Source of the DNA: Gammaproteobacteria bacterium UBA7803
GTDB taxonomy: Bacteria > Pseudomonadota > Gammaproteobacteria > Pseudomonadales > Azotimanducaceae
Assembly (NCBI GenBank): GCA_002480525.1
Contig: DLCH01000003.1
Location: 1 to 61,667, forward strand
DNA: 61,667 nucleotides
Direction of reading: 5' to 3'
The position numbers and the translations under genes are program-made. The notes below the pieces were generated by a model. The model did no database searches and had not been told where the DNA came from. It worked only from the letters and a program-made list of their open reading frames with translations. Shown here piece by piece: positions 24,891 through 33,650 of the stretch (position 1 is its first letter; each line of letters begins with the position of its first letter).

Positions 24891-26282
24891 TCAGACCCGG
24901 TCGGCGTATTCCGCCATGTTGGCGGTCTCCAGGGCCGTGCGCTTGGCCCGGTCCATGTCGTAGTGCAGGCGGGACACCAGCCGCTGGGCGTACAGGCCGC
25001 CCCCGGCCTGGATGTTGGTCACCGCGTTCCAGCCGCCGAACGAGTCCGCCGTGTAGTCCCGGATGGCGTGGAACAGCTTCGCCCGGTACAGCCCGTCCAC
25101 GGACTGCATGGTGCCCATGTACTTGCGGGCCAGGTCGCCGACGTGGCCGTTCTCCAGGTCCGCCACGCCGGGCGCGGTGAGGATGCTGCCGCCGCCGATG
25201 TCGTGCAGGTGCCGCACCATCAGCGACCAGTTGGCGGCGCCGTGGTACTTGCCGGCGTTGGTGTAGAGCTCGTCGGGGAAGGCGGCGCCGTCCGAGGTGA
25301 CCTGGCAGTTCTCGATGGCCGCCTCCAGCGAGGCCCGGATCAGGGTGGCGTTGATCAGCATCTCCGAGATCTTCTCGCGGATGTGGCTCACCCGGTCCAG
25401 GCCGTTGGCCTCGGAGATGAGCTGGGCGAAACCCACCAGGGCATCGTAGCTGCGCGTCATGGCGGCGAGCCCGCCGAGCCGCTCCCACAGCCCCAGGGAG
25501 TGGGCGAATACCGCCGCGAGCTCCGGGGTGCCGTCGAGGAACACCCGCTCGGTGGGCACGAACACGTCGTCGAAGATCACGAACCCTTCCGGAGTGTGGT
25601 GGCGGCCGGAGATGGGGAAATCCCTGGTGTCCTCGTGGCGCGGAGCGTAGGTGGTGTTGATGATCTTCACCCCCGGCGCGTTGACCGGCACCATGCAGGC
25701 GATCGAGTAGTCCTCCTCGCCCGGCTTCATGCCCTTGGTGGGAATGGTCATCAGCTCGTGGCCCATCGACGCCGCCGAGATGTGCAGCTTGGCGCCGCGG
25801 ATCACCACGCCGTCGTCGCGCCGCTCGATCACCCGCACGTACTGATCCGGGTCGTCCTGATTGCCCGGGCGGCGGCTGCGGTCGCCCTTGGCGTCGGTGA
25901 TGCACTGGGTGATGCGGATGTCCCGCCGCTGGGCGTCCTTGACGTACTCGCGGATGCGCCGGGCGTTCTCCGGCAGGGTGCCCTCGATGCGGTCCGCGGC
26001 GGTGAGCAGGGTCATGATCGAGGCGTAGGTGACGTGGGTGAGCAGGTCCACGGACTCGTGCAGCTCCACCTGCTCGCGCAGCTCGGTCGCGGAGCCGGGC
26101 ACCTTCATGAACGCCCCAACCGCATCCGGCGCGGGGTCGTAGAAGCGGTCGTAGCCGGCGGCGGCGGAATCCACGGTCTGACCGAGCATCGGGTGCGCGG
26201 CCACGTTCTCGATCCGCTCACCCTCGAAGTAGGTCTCCCGGCCGTCGTCGAGCGACGCGCGGTATTCGTCACCGGTCATCAT
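24891..26282 (-). CDS. HpaB-family flavoprotein (4-hydroxyphenylacetate 3-monooxygenase type)
   Basis: A 463-residue protein of the HpaB / 4-hydroxybutyryl-CoA dehydratase family. N-terminal TGDEYRASLDDGRETYFEG and ENVAAHPML, then TQCITDAKGDRSRRP and VIRGAKLHISAASMGHE, belong to the acyl-CoA-dehydrogenase-like flavin fold. The [4Fe-4S] cysteines of the dehydratase are missing (the aligned sites read TAADRI and WERLGGLAA), so a flavin-dependent monooxygenase role is preferred. Such enzymes need a separate flavin reductase, which is not next to it. The ATG at 26282 has GGGAGGGGATC upstream. It is downstream of, and same-strand with, the dehalogenase-like gene, 44 bases apart. Confidence 0.87.
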   Translation of the reverse strand: MMTGDEYRASLDDGRETYFEGERIENVAAHPMLGQTVDSAAAGYDRFYDPAPDAVGAFMKVPGSATELREQVELHESVDLLTHVTYASIMTLLTAADRIEGTLPENARRIREYVKDAQRRDIRITQCITDAKGDRSRRPGNQDDPDQYVRVIERRDDGVVIRGAKLHISAASMGHELMTIPTKGMKPGEEDYSIACMVPVNAPGVKIINTTYAPRHEDTRDFPISGRHHTPEGFVIFDDVFVPTERVFLDGTPELAAVFAHSLGLWERLGGLAAMTRSYDALVGFAQLISEANGLDRVSHIREKISEMLINATLIRASLEAAIENCQVTSDGAAFPDELYTNAGKYHGAANWSLMVRHLHDIGGGSILTAPGVADLENGHVGDLARKYMGTMQSVDGLYRAKLFHAIRDYTADSFGGWNAVTNIQAGGGLYAQRLVSRLHYDMDRAKRTALETANMAEYADRV

Positions 26283-26318
26283 GTCTGCGATCCCCTCCCG
26301 TTGTGGTCGGAAAACTTT

Positions 26319-26330
26319 ATAACACGTTAT
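26319..26330. promoter_or_regulatory. Short palindrome upstream of HpaB-family gene
   Basis: ATAAC-AC-GTTAT overlaps the last codon of the dehalogenase-like gene and lies 37 bases upstream of the HpaB-family start. It sits in a small AT-rich patch and could be a regulator operator for an internal promoter. Confidence 0.3.
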
Positions 26331-27028
26331 CGTTGAACCCAACCGCCGCTGAAGGGGATGGCCTGACCGACGAAGAAGTCGCTCTCGTCGCTCGCCAGGA
26401 ACAGGGCGAACCGGGCGTCTTCCTCGGCGGTGGCCAGCCGGCCCAGGGGCACCTGGCGCTTGAGGGAGGCCTGGAAGCGCTCGTTGGCCCGCAGCTCCGG
26501 CGGGTAGTAGACCGGGTTCTCGACGTAGTTCTGGGCGATCAGGTTCACCTGCACGTTGTCGGGCGCCACCTCGACGCCGACGGACTGCACGTAGCCCACC
26601 TGGGCGGCCCGGGCGGCGCTGTAGGCGCACAGGGTCTTCAGGCCCTTCAGCGCCACGGCGCTGCCGAACACCACGATCTTGCCGGACCGGCGCTCGCGCA
26701 TCTGCGGCAGCACGGCCCGGGTGAGGCGGTGCAGCGGGTGCACCATGACGTCGAAGGCGTGGGCCCAGGTGGCGTCGTCCACCTCGCCGACGGTCAGCCC
26801 GCTGTAGTTGGGGGAGGCCAGATTGGCCACCAGCACGTCGACCCGGCCGGCGTCGGCCACCGCCGCCTCGCAGGCCCCCGGCCGGGTGAGATCCCGGGCG
26901 TCGGCCACCACCTCGGCGCCGGCCGCGCCGAACAGCGCGACGGTGGCCGGTCCCATGTAGTCGTCGGCCTGGGTCACCAGCACGCGCTTGCCGGCCAGCC
27001 GGCCATGGACGGTGTCGTTGTCGGTCAT
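26327..27028 (-). CDS. Halohydrin dehalogenase-like SDR-fold protein
   Basis: A 233-residue SDR-fold protein lacking SDR dehydrogenase marks. The usual TGxxxGxG cofactor loop is replaced by T19-QADD-Y24-M-G26, and the catalytic YxxxK by Y136-SAA-R140, with the serine at S123. These are exactly the two signatures of halohydrin dehalogenases: T-x4-(F/Y)-x-G at the halide pocket and S-x12-Y-x3-R as catalytic triad. The stretch NYVENPVYYPPE also lines up with the corresponding region of HheC. Such enzymes convert vicinal haloalcohols to epoxides without NAD. The length is close to the usual 230-260. An ordinary SDR with a K-to-R change is the alternative. It is divergent from a GST gene. Confidence 0.78.
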   Translation of the reverse strand: MTDNDTVHGRLAGKRVLVTQADDYMGPATVALFGAAGAEVVADARDLTRPGACEAAVADAGRVDVLVANLASPNYSGLTVGEVDDATWAHAFDVMVHPLHRLTRAVLPQMRERRSGKIVVFGSAVALKGLKTLCAYSAARAAQVGYVQSVGVEVAPDNVQVNLIAQNYVENPVYYPPELRANERFQASLKRQVPLGRLATAEEDARFALFLASDESDFFVGQAIPFSGGWVQR

Positions 27029-27089
27029 ACGGTTACTCCGGGCATCGGGATTGGCGTAAGGTAGCGTGCATCGTCTCAGGAGTGTCCTC

Positions 27090-27893
27090 ATGGCTGAAGT
27101 GGTCGTCTACGATCATCCGCTGTCCCCGTACGGACAGAAGGTGAAGATCGCCCTGCTCGAGAAGGGCGTGGACTTCGACGCGCCGCTGCCGACCAACATC
27201 GGCAGCGGCAGCACGGATGGCGAGTTCGCGCGGGTCAGTCCCCGCGGGGAAGTGCCGGCGCTGGTGCACGGCGAAACGGCCGTGTTCGAGTCCTCGGTCA
27301 TCCTCGACTACATCGAGGACACCTGGCCCGAGCCGGCGCTGCTGCCGGCGTCGCCGGCGGAGCGCGCCCGGGTGCGGATGCTGGAGAACGTGATCGACAC
27401 CCACTTCGAAGCGATCACCTGGGGGCTGTCCGAGATCGTCAATTTCGGCCGCGCCGAAGGCGATCTGGCGGCGTCGATGCTGGCCCGCGGCGGCGAGCAG
27501 CTCGCCGCCTGGTTCGCCTGGCTGGAGACCCGGCTGGGCGACCGTCCCTGGTTCAACGGCGCCGCGTTCGGCTACGGCGATCTGGCGGTGGCGCCGTTCC
27601 TCAACGGCGCCGTGGGCTTCGGCCACCGGCCGCCGGACGGCACGGCGCTGGCGGACTGGCTGGTGCGGGTCAACGCGCGAGACAGCGTCGCCCGCTGCGC
27701 CCGGGACGCCGCCGCCGTGGCCGGCAGCGGGATGAGCCTGGAGGCCGTGCGGGAGGCCATGAATCAGGGCCTGTTCAAACGCGAATACCGCGATCATCGC
27801 CTGGAGTGGATGATCAAGACCGGCGGGCTGTCCGTGGTGTCCGCCGGGCTCGAGCGGGGCAACATCCGGTTCATCGAACCGTTTCCGGCCTGA
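27090..27893 (+). CDS. Glutathione S-transferase family protein
   Basis: A 267-residue GST. The thioredoxin-like N-terminal half has YDHPLSPYGQKVKIALLEKG, SPRGEVPALVHG with the cis-proline, and AVFESSVILDYIEDTWPEPALLP. The C-terminal helical domain includes WFNGAAFGYGDLAVAPFL and is about 50 residues longer than usual, ending EWMIKTGGLSVV. The ATG at 27090 follows CAGGAGTGTCCTC. It diverges from the halohydrin-dehalogenase-like gene; glutathione conjugation of an epoxide product is a plausible link (inference). Confidence 0.9.
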   Translation: MAEVVVYDHPLSPYGQKVKIALLEKGVDFDAPLPTNIGSGSTDGEFARVSPRGEVPALVHGETAVFESSVILDYIEDTWPEPALLPASPAERARVRMLENVIDTHFEAITWGLSEIVNFGRAEGDLAASMLARGGEQLAAWFAWLETRLGDRPWFNGAAFGYGDLAVAPFLNGAVGFGHRPPDGTALADWLVRVNARDSVARCARDAAAVAGSGMSLEAVREAMNQGLFKREYRDHRLEWMIKTGGLSVVSAGLERGNIRFIEPFPA

Positions 27894-27915
27894 GCGGCGC
27901 GGGACGGGGCGCCCC

Positions 27916-29001
27916 ATGACCCGGCGAATCCTTCCGGCCCTCTGCGCGGCGGCGCTGCTCGGCGTCGGCGGGGCGGCCGGGTCCGACGGGGAGGCGGCGG
28001 CCGCTCCTGCGGCTGCGTCGGCGGCTCCGCCGGTGATGGAGAGCGTTCCGGTCCGGGGGTTCCGGCCGCCGGAGCGGGTCGACGTGAAGTCGCCGGTCTA
28101 TCCCCGGGTCCGTCAGGCGGAAGGACGCGAAGGCTGGGTGCAGCTCGACTTCATGGTGGCCCAGGACGGCACGCCCTACGAGATCGTGGTCACCGACTCC
28201 AGCGGCGACGAGCAGTTCGAGCAGGCGGCGGTGCGTGCCCTGGAACGCTCCGTGTTCGAGCCGGCGACCCTGGACGGCCAGCCCGTGGATGCCGGCCATG
28301 CGCTCAAGTACTCCTTCGCCATCGAGGCCGACGCGGACACGGAGCAGGGCGCCAGCCGCAGCTTCGTCGCCGCCTATCAGGGCGTGCTCGACGCGATCGA
28401 CGCCGGCGACCAGGATGCCGCGGCCGCCCGGCTGGCCGGGCTCGACGTGCGCAACCTCTACGAGGACGCCTTCGCCAGCCTGGCGCGCTATCACTACCTC
28501 GCCCGCTGGGGCTCCCGGCAGGAGCAGCTCGCGGCGCTGACCCGGGCGGTGGCCCACGAGCGCGAGCAGCGCTATCTGCCCCGGGAAGCCTTCGTCTGGG
28601 CGCTGCGCCAGAAGTTCGCCCTGGAGACCGAGCTGCAGGACTTCGGCGGCGCCCTGGACACCTGGGACGTGCTGCGGCTCCAGAAACTGGACCCGTCGGC
28701 GCAGGCGGCGCTGGAACGGGCGGTCGCGGAGATCGAGGCGCTGCGCGAGGACGATCGGGCATTCGCCGTGGCCGGGCGCATCGAGGACGACGGCTCGTGG
28801 TTCTTCGATCTGCTGAAGCGCCGTTTCCACATCGACCGGGTCGACGGCGCGGTGACCGAGCTCAAGCTCCGCTGTGACCGCGACTACGTGCTGTTCCGCT
28901 ACCGCCCGGACCTGGAGTACGAAGTCGCGGACCGGGTCGGCGACTGCCTGCTCGAGGTCGTCGGCGAGCCCGGCACCGGGTTCCGTCTGGTGCAGAGCTG
29001 A
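27916..29001 (+). CDS. Periplasmic TonB_C-domain protein
   Basis: A 361-residue protein. A signal peptide (ILPALCAAALLGVGGAAG) is followed by an alanine-rich stretch, then a TonB C-terminal-like domain at about residues 55-140 (SPVYPRVRQAEGREGWVQLDFMV, AVRALERSVFEPATLDGQPV). The remaining 220 residues are helical and then beta-rich and I do not recognise them. Unlike true TonB it has no long Pro-rich spacer, and the TonB_C domain is near the N-terminus, so it is unlikely to energise receptors. Role unknown. Confidence 0.75.
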   Translation: MTRRILPALCAAALLGVGGAAGSDGEAAAAPAAASAAPPVMESVPVRGFRPPERVDVKSPVYPRVRQAEGREGWVQLDFMVAQDGTPYEIVVTDSSGDEQFEQAAVRALERSVFEPATLDGQPVDAGHALKYSFAIEADADTEQGASRSFVAAYQGVLDAIDAGDQDAAAARLAGLDVRNLYEDAFASLARYHYLARWGSRQEQLAALTRAVAHEREQRYLPREAFVWALRQKFALETELQDFGGALDTWDVLRLQKLDPSAQAALERAVAEIEALREDDRAFAVAGRIEDDGSWFFDLLKRRFHIDRVDGAVTELKLRCDRDYVLFRYRPDLEYEVADRVGDCLLEVVGEPGTGFRLVQS

Positions 29002-29022
29002 ACCCGGCCGCCCGCGGCGGCG

Positions 29023-29508
29023 TCATTCGGCGGCGGCGTTCTCGCGGGCGACGTGATGGAACAACCCCTCGAGCAGGGGGCGCACCTTGCCGGTGGCCGG
29101 ACCGAACCGGTCCGGACGGCCGCCGCCGCTGCGGGCGTCGTAGGTCGCGTAGCCGAGCCGGGTGCTGCCCTCGTAGACCTCGAAGCGGGCGAAGGTCAGA
29201 TAGCGCGGGAAGCCGCTCCAGGCGGCCTCGTAGCGAAGCCAGTAGGGGCACTCTCCGGCGAATGCGGTCTGCATGGACTGGGTGGCGAAGCCCAGGCCCC
29301 GCAGGGTCTCGAACAGGCCGTCGGTGAACGCCGGTTCGACGGCGGTGTCGATGCGTACGCAGAGTCCTTCGATCGGCATCGGGCGGACCGGCGAGACGTC
29401 CTCGACGATCTCCATGCCCAGCGGGTCGACGCCGACGCCGGTGCAGCCCGCGGCCAGGCCGCAGATCAGGATCGTCAGCGCCGTCGGGCGCGCTGTGGCT
29501 CGCAGCAT
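29023..29508 (-). CDS. Hypothetical lipoprotein
   Basis: A 161-residue protein with a signal peptide ending in the lipobox LAAGC (cysteine near residue 22). The mature part is a mixed alpha/beta domain (IEGLCVRIDTAV, FARFEVYEGSTRLGYATYDARSGGG) with cysteines in GLCV and GECPYW that could form a disulfide. No named family is recognised with confidence. It is convergent with the TonB_C-domain gene. Confidence 0.7.
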   Translation of the reverse strand: MLRATARPTALTILICGLAAGCTGVGVDPLGMEIVEDVSPVRPMPIEGLCVRIDTAVEPAFTDGLFETLRGLGFATQSMQTAFAGECPYWLRYEAAWSGFPRYLTFARFEVYEGSTRLGYATYDARSGGGRPDRFGPATGKVRPLLEGLFHHVARENAAAE

Positions 29509-29581
29509 TGTCGCTCCTCCCCGTGCCCCGGACGAAGGGTACCAGAACGCCGCCGTGCCGGCGGAGCGGGCCGCCGGCCCG

Positions 29582-30757
29582 TCACGCCGGCCGGCGTTGC
29601 CGCAGAAAATCGTTCAGGAACACGCCGTCGGGATCGACCCCGTCCCGGACCGCCCACCACTGCCGCCAGTGAGGATGAGCTGCCGCCAGCGCCGCGCCGT
29701 CGAGGCCGTGCACCTTGCCCCAGTGTGGGCGGCCGCCGTACTCGAGGAAGATCCGCTCGCAGGCCCGGTAGTAGGCGGTCTCGTCCTCGCGGACGTCCTG
29801 GTGCACGGACAGCGTCACCGTGGCGCGGCCGCTGGCCATGGACAGCCACACGTCGTCCGCCGCCAGCAGCCGGTACTCCACCGGCCAGCGCACCGCCGGG
29901 AAGTCGCGCCGGATCATGGCGCGCAGCTCGGCGAAGCACGCCGCACCCTGCGCCGCGGGCACGCTGTACTCCATTTCGGTGTGCGGATGCGGCCGGTGGT
30001 TGGGCAGCACCTCGTAGCTCCAGGCCAGGCGGTCGCCTTCCCCGGCCAGCGGATAGCGGGGCGGCTCGTTGGTCTCGTCGATGGTCTTGACCACCGCTTC
30101 GTCTTCCCCCGGATACCAGAAGAACTCGAAGTGCCGGCTGCCGGAGGCCAGCGCCGGCAGCCGGGGCTCCAGGGTGTCCCAGGATTCCCGCCAGCCGCGT
30201 TCGGCGAGCCGGTAGGCGTCGCGCAGGGCGAGGGTGAGCTCGGTGACGATGCCGACGGCGCCGAGGTTGAGCCGCGCCGCCTGCCACAGGTCGACGTTCT
30301 GCTCGGGGCCGCACTCGACGATCTCGCCGCTGGCGAGTATCAGCCGCGCGCCGACCACGGCGTCGGACAGGCAGGTGAGCCCGGCCCCGGTGCCGTGGGT
30401 GCCGGTGGCGCAGGCGCCGGCGATGGTCTGGCGGTCGATGTCGCCCTGGTTGCGCAGCGCCAGGCCGGCATCGTGGAGCGGCCGGCCGAGGGCGTGGATC
30501 GGCGTGCCGGCCCGGACCCGGGCGGTTCGCCGGGACGGGTCGGTGGCGACCACGCCCGACAGCCCGGACAGGTCGACCACGACGCCGTCGGTGGGCACCA
30601 GCGGCGCGTGGCTGTGGCCGGCGCCCACGGCCCGCACGGTGCGCCCGTCGGCGGCCGCTGCCCGCACCAGGGCGGCCACGTCCTCCTCGCTGCGCGGAAA
30701 GCGCAGCTCCGCCGGTCTGGCCTCCAGGCGTCCGGACCAGTTGCGCCAGCGTGGCAT
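29582..30757 (-). CDS. FAD-linked sugar/lactone oxidase-like oxidoreductase
   Basis: A 391-residue protein of the vanillyl-alcohol oxidase/PCMH flavin family with an ALO-type C-terminal domain. AVGAGHSHAPLV near residue 42 contains the GHS triplet whose histidine may bind FAD covalently. GTHGTGAGL and LGAVGIVTELTLAL belong to the FAD domain. RPHWGKVHGLDG near residue 350 is the HWGK motif of D-arabinono-1,4-lactone and alditol oxidases. The substrate is probably a polyol or sugar lactone. It lies 2 bases downstream of a methyltransferase gene on the same strand. Confidence 0.87.
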   Translation of the reverse strand: MPRWRNWSGRLEARPAELRFPRSEEDVAALVRAAAADGRTVRAVGAGHSHAPLVPTDGVVVDLSGLSGVVATDPSRRTARVRAGTPIHALGRPLHDAGLALRNQGDIDRQTIAGACATGTHGTGAGLTCLSDAVVGARLILASGEIVECGPEQNVDLWQAARLNLGAVGIVTELTLALRDAYRLAERGWRESWDTLEPRLPALASGSRHFEFFWYPGEDEAVVKTIDETNEPPRYPLAGEGDRLAWSYEVLPNHRPHPHTEMEYSVPAAQGAACFAELRAMIRRDFPAVRWPVEYRLLAADDVWLSMASGRATVTLSVHQDVREDETAYYRACERIFLEYGGRPHWGKVHGLDGAALAAAHPHWRQWWAVRDGVDPDGVFLNDFLRQRRPA

Positions 30758-30759
30758 CG

Positions 30760-31380
30760 TCAGCGCGGCCGTTCGGCGATGCCGTGGGTCATGAAGGCGG
30801 CGAACCTGGGCCCGGGCTGGTAGCCGCTGTCCAGCGTCCGCAGCTCGAAGCCCGCATCGCCGATCAGCTCGTCCGCCTTGCGGGTCAGGTGGCAGCCGCC
30901 GCCGATCTTCTTCCACACCGGCTCGATGCGCCGCTGCCAGCGCACCACCTGGGGCTCCGGCGCGCGGCCGTGCTCGATGAAGATCAGCCGGCCGCCGGGT
31001 TTCAGCACCCGGCGCATCTCCCGCAGGGCGGCGTAGACGTTGGGGATGGTGCACAGGGTCCAGGTGCAGACCAGGGTGTCGAAGCGGGCGTCGTCGGCGG
31101 GAATCTCCTCGCCGGACACCCCGAGCATCTCCACCGCGAGGCCCAGCGCGGCGGCCCGCTCGCGGGCCTTGCCGGTGAGCTCGGCGGCGGGGTCGAGGCC
31201 GGTCAGGGAGCGCACGCCGGCGCCGTAGTGGCGCAGGTTGTGGCCGCTGCCGATGCCGATCTCCAGCACGTCGCCGGTGGCCTGGGGCACGTAGCGGGCG
31301 CGCAGCTCGCGCATCGGCTTCTGCCCGCAGGCGGAGTCGATCAGCTTCGGCAGCACGTACTTCTCGTAGAGCCCCATCAT
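30760..31380 (-). CDS. Class I SAM-dependent methyltransferase
   Basis: A 206-residue methyltransferase of the UbiE-like Methyltransf_11 type. VLEIGIGSGHNLRHY is the SAM-binding motif I, LTGLDPAAEL motif II and FDTLVCTWTLCTIPN the post-motif region. LKPGGRLIFIEHG and the YQPGPRFAAFMTHGIA ending are typical of the group. The substrate is unknown. There are two adjacent ATGs at 31380 and 31377. It is co-transcribed with the flavin oxidase downstream. Confidence 0.88.
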   Translation of the reverse strand: MMGLYEKYVLPKLIDSACGQKPMRELRARYVPQATGDVLEIGIGSGHNLRHYGAGVRSLTGLDPAAELTGKARERAAALGLAVEMLGVSGEEIPADDARFDTLVCTWTLCTIPNVYAALREMRRVLKPGGRLIFIEHGRAPEPQVVRWQRRIEPVWKKIGGGCHLTRKADELIGDAGFELRTLDSGYQPGPRFAAFMTHGIAERPR

Positions 31381-31453
31381 GTCCCCCGGTGCGGCGTCGT
31401 CGGATCAGCCGATCATCGGCAGTCGTCCGTCGACGCGCAAGCCCGCGCCGCGC

Positions 31454-32794
31454 TCAGCGGGCGTCGAGCAGCGCGGCGAAGTTGTCGGAAACCGGATAGC
31501 TGCCGTCACTCCAGCCGAGGCGGACGATGACGGCATCCCGGGACGGCACCATCATGACGATCTGCTGACGGTTGCCCAGCATGGCGAAGGCGTCGTCGGG
31601 CAGCCCGGCCCAGCGGCGCTCGCTGCCGCCGCCGTTGAGCCAGAGCTGATAGCCGTAGCGCGGGTCGTTGGCGCTGCGGTTGGGCTGGCGTGCCCGGCGC
31701 ACCCAGTCCTCGCTGACGATGCGCCGACCGTCGAGCTCGCCGCCGTTCACCAGCAGCAGGCCCAGCCGCGCCCAGTCCCGGGCCGTGGCGTAGACGTAGG
31801 AGCTGCCGACGAAGATGCCGCTCGGGTCCGGCTCGACGATGGTGTGACGCATGCCGAGGGGGCCGAGCACGTCCCGGTACAGGGTGTCGAGGGCGGCCTG
31901 GGGGCCGCCGAGGCGCTCGGCGAACAGCCGCATCAGCAGATTGGTGGTGCCGGACGAGTAGGCGAAGTGGGTGCCCGGGGGATACGCCGGGACGGACCCG
32001 AGTGCGACCTCCGAGGCGCTGTGGGCGGCGAACAGCATGTGGGTCGCATCGCTGCCGGGCGCGTAGGTCTCGTCGAAGTCCAGGCCGCTGCTCATCTGCA
32101 GCAGATCCTCGACGCGGATGTCGCGGCGGTCGTCGGCGGACCACGCGTCGAACAGAGCGCGCTCCTCCGGATCGAGCCGGCCGGTGTAGGCCAGGTGGCC
32201 GATCAGCACCGAGGTCAGGGTCTTGCCCATGGACCAGCCCAGCAGCGGTGTGTCCGGTGCGAAGCCGGGCGCGTAGGCCTCGGCGGCGACGGCGCCGTCC
32301 ATCACCACCAGCAGGGCACGGGTCTCGAGCCCGGCGGCATTGTCTTCGGCCAGCATGGCGGCGGCGCGGCTCTGCAGCGGCTCGCGCAGCGTCGTGACCT
32401 CGTCGCCGCGCGGCCAGGGTCCCTCGGCCGGCGCGAGCTCGGGGACGCGCAGCGCGTCGAGGGCCCCGGTGTCGCCGATGTCCAGGGCGCAGCCCAGGCC
32501 CGGGCGGTGGCGGGCGGTCGCAGAGAACCCCGGCAGGGAGGCCCGGGCTTCGCCGCGGCGATCGTCGTAGTCGATGCTCACGGCTTCCAGCGCGGGGCCG
32601 TAGGACGCCAGGTCCTCGCGGATCTGCTCGGCGTCCAGGCCGGACAGATGGCGGGCCGAGCAGGCCAGCTTGGCGCTCATGCCCGTGCCGGTCTCGATGC
32701 TGGCGGGCAGGCTCAGCGGCGATACGCCGGCCAGGGTGAGCAGTCCGGCCAGCACGGCGATGACGGCGACGATGACGGCAGCGAGGATCTTCAA
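31454..32794 (-). CDS. Serine hydrolase, beta-lactamase class C-like fold
   Basis: A 446-residue protein with an N-terminal hydrophobic segment (AAVIVAVIAVLAGLLTLAG) acting as membrane anchor or signal. The catalytic serine-lysine pair is SMGK near residue 188, followed by the tyrosine motif FAYSSGTTN near residue 279, and LGNRQQIVMMVPSRDAVIVRLG near the C-terminus takes the place of the KTG box region. The plan is close to 6-aminohexanoate-dimer hydrolase (NylB) and esterases of family VIII rather than to true AmpC. Likely periplasmic. Confidence 0.87.
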   Translation of the reverse strand: MKILAAVIVAVIAVLAGLLTLAGVSPLSLPASIETGTGMSAKLACSARHLSGLDAEQIREDLASYGPALEAVSIDYDDRRGEARASLPGFSATARHRPGLGCALDIGDTGALDALRVPELAPAEGPWPRGDEVTTLREPLQSRAAAMLAEDNAAGLETRALLVVMDGAVAAEAYAPGFAPDTPLLGWSMGKTLTSVLIGHLAYTGRLDPEERALFDAWSADDRRDIRVEDLLQMSSGLDFDETYAPGSDATHMLFAAHSASEVALGSVPAYPPGTHFAYSSGTTNLLMRLFAERLGGPQAALDTLYRDVLGPLGMRHTIVEPDPSGIFVGSSYVYATARDWARLGLLLVNGGELDGRRIVSEDWVRRARQPNRSANDPRYGYQLWLNGGGSERRWAGLPDDAFAMLGNRQQIVMMVPSRDAVIVRLGWSDGSYPVSDNFAALLDAR

Positions 32795-32844
32795 AGTCGG
32801 GCTCCTGGGGTCGGTGTCGGGTGGTGCGGCGTCGGCTGCGCGCG

Positions 32845-33576
32845 TCAGCCGGGTGAGCGCCAGACCGAGACGTGGCTGTCGGATGCCGCCGTGAACGGCT
32901 CCCGGCGCCAGCCGCCCCAGCGTTCGGCGAGGGTCATGCCGGCGAGCTCGGCCATCAGGTCGAGCTCGGCGGGCCAGACGTAGCGGCAGGGCAGCGCGCG
33001 GTGTTCCACCGCCGCGCCCCGGCCGACGTAGTGATGGGAGACCAGGCCCTGGTTCACCAGATCGTACACGTCGACCCCGACATGACCCTCGGAGGCCGCG
33101 AACACGTGGCGCGGATTGCCCGGTGACAGGCAGGTCAGGCGCGGCACCATCACCTCGACGACGAAGGCGCCGCCGGGCCGCAGATGGGCGGCGGCGTTGC
33201 GGAAGCAGGCGACCTGGGCGTCCTGGCTGGTGAGGTTCATGATGGTGTTGAACACCAGATAGACCAGGCCGAACCGGCCGTCGACGCGGGTGGTAGCCAT
33301 GTCGCCGATGCTCACCGGGAGGTCGCTGCCGCCGGGTTTGGCGCGCAGGCGCTCGACCATGGCGCGGGACAGCTCGATGCCGTGGACCGGAATCCCGTGC
33401 CGGGCCAGGGGCAACGCGACCCGTCCCGTGCCGACGGCGAATTCCAGCGCCGGATCACCGCCCGCGAGGCCGGCCAGGAATCGGACCATGGGATCCTCCG
33501 CGTCGACCCGCGCGGCGCCCACCTCCGCATCGTAGGTCGCGGCCACCCGGTCGTCGAAGAATCCGTCCTCGTTCAT
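32845..33576 (-). CDS. Class I SAM-dependent methyltransferase
   Basis: A 243-residue methyltransferase. FFDDRVAATYDAEV opens the domain, and LEFAVGTGRVALPLARHG is motif I with an unusual first line (EFAVGTG). GIELSRAMVERLRAK is motif II, and LVYLVFNTIMNLTSQDAQVACF matches the CR/Methyltransf_25-like group. Substrate unknown. I chose the ATG at 33576 because the domain begins right after; an upstream start at 33654 would overlap the response-regulator stop. Confidence 0.85.
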   Translation of the reverse strand: MNEDGFFDDRVAATYDAEVGAARVDAEDPMVRFLAGLAGGDPALEFAVGTGRVALPLARHGIPVHGIELSRAMVERLRAKPGGSDLPVSIGDMATTRVDGRFGLVYLVFNTIMNLTSQDAQVACFRNAAAHLRPGGAFVVEVMVPRLTCLSPGNPRHVFAASEGHVGVDVYDLVNQGLVSHHYVGRGAAVEHRALPCRYVWPAELDLMAELAGMTLAERWGGWRREPFTAASDSHVSVWRSPG

Positions 33577-33650
33577 GCTGGAGCCCGTCGCTGACGCCGC
33601 CGAGGATATCACCGGGAGGTGTCCGATGGGCGGCCGTCCCGAGGCGCTGC

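Noticed and set aside
24891..26282. 4-hydroxybutyryl-CoA dehydratase
   Set aside because: The cysteines that bind the required [4Fe-4S] cluster are absent at the aligned sites.
31454..32794. Class C beta-lactamase conferring resistance
   Set aside because: Although SMGK and YSS motifs are present, the third motif and overall pattern fit NylB/esterase-type serine hydrolases.
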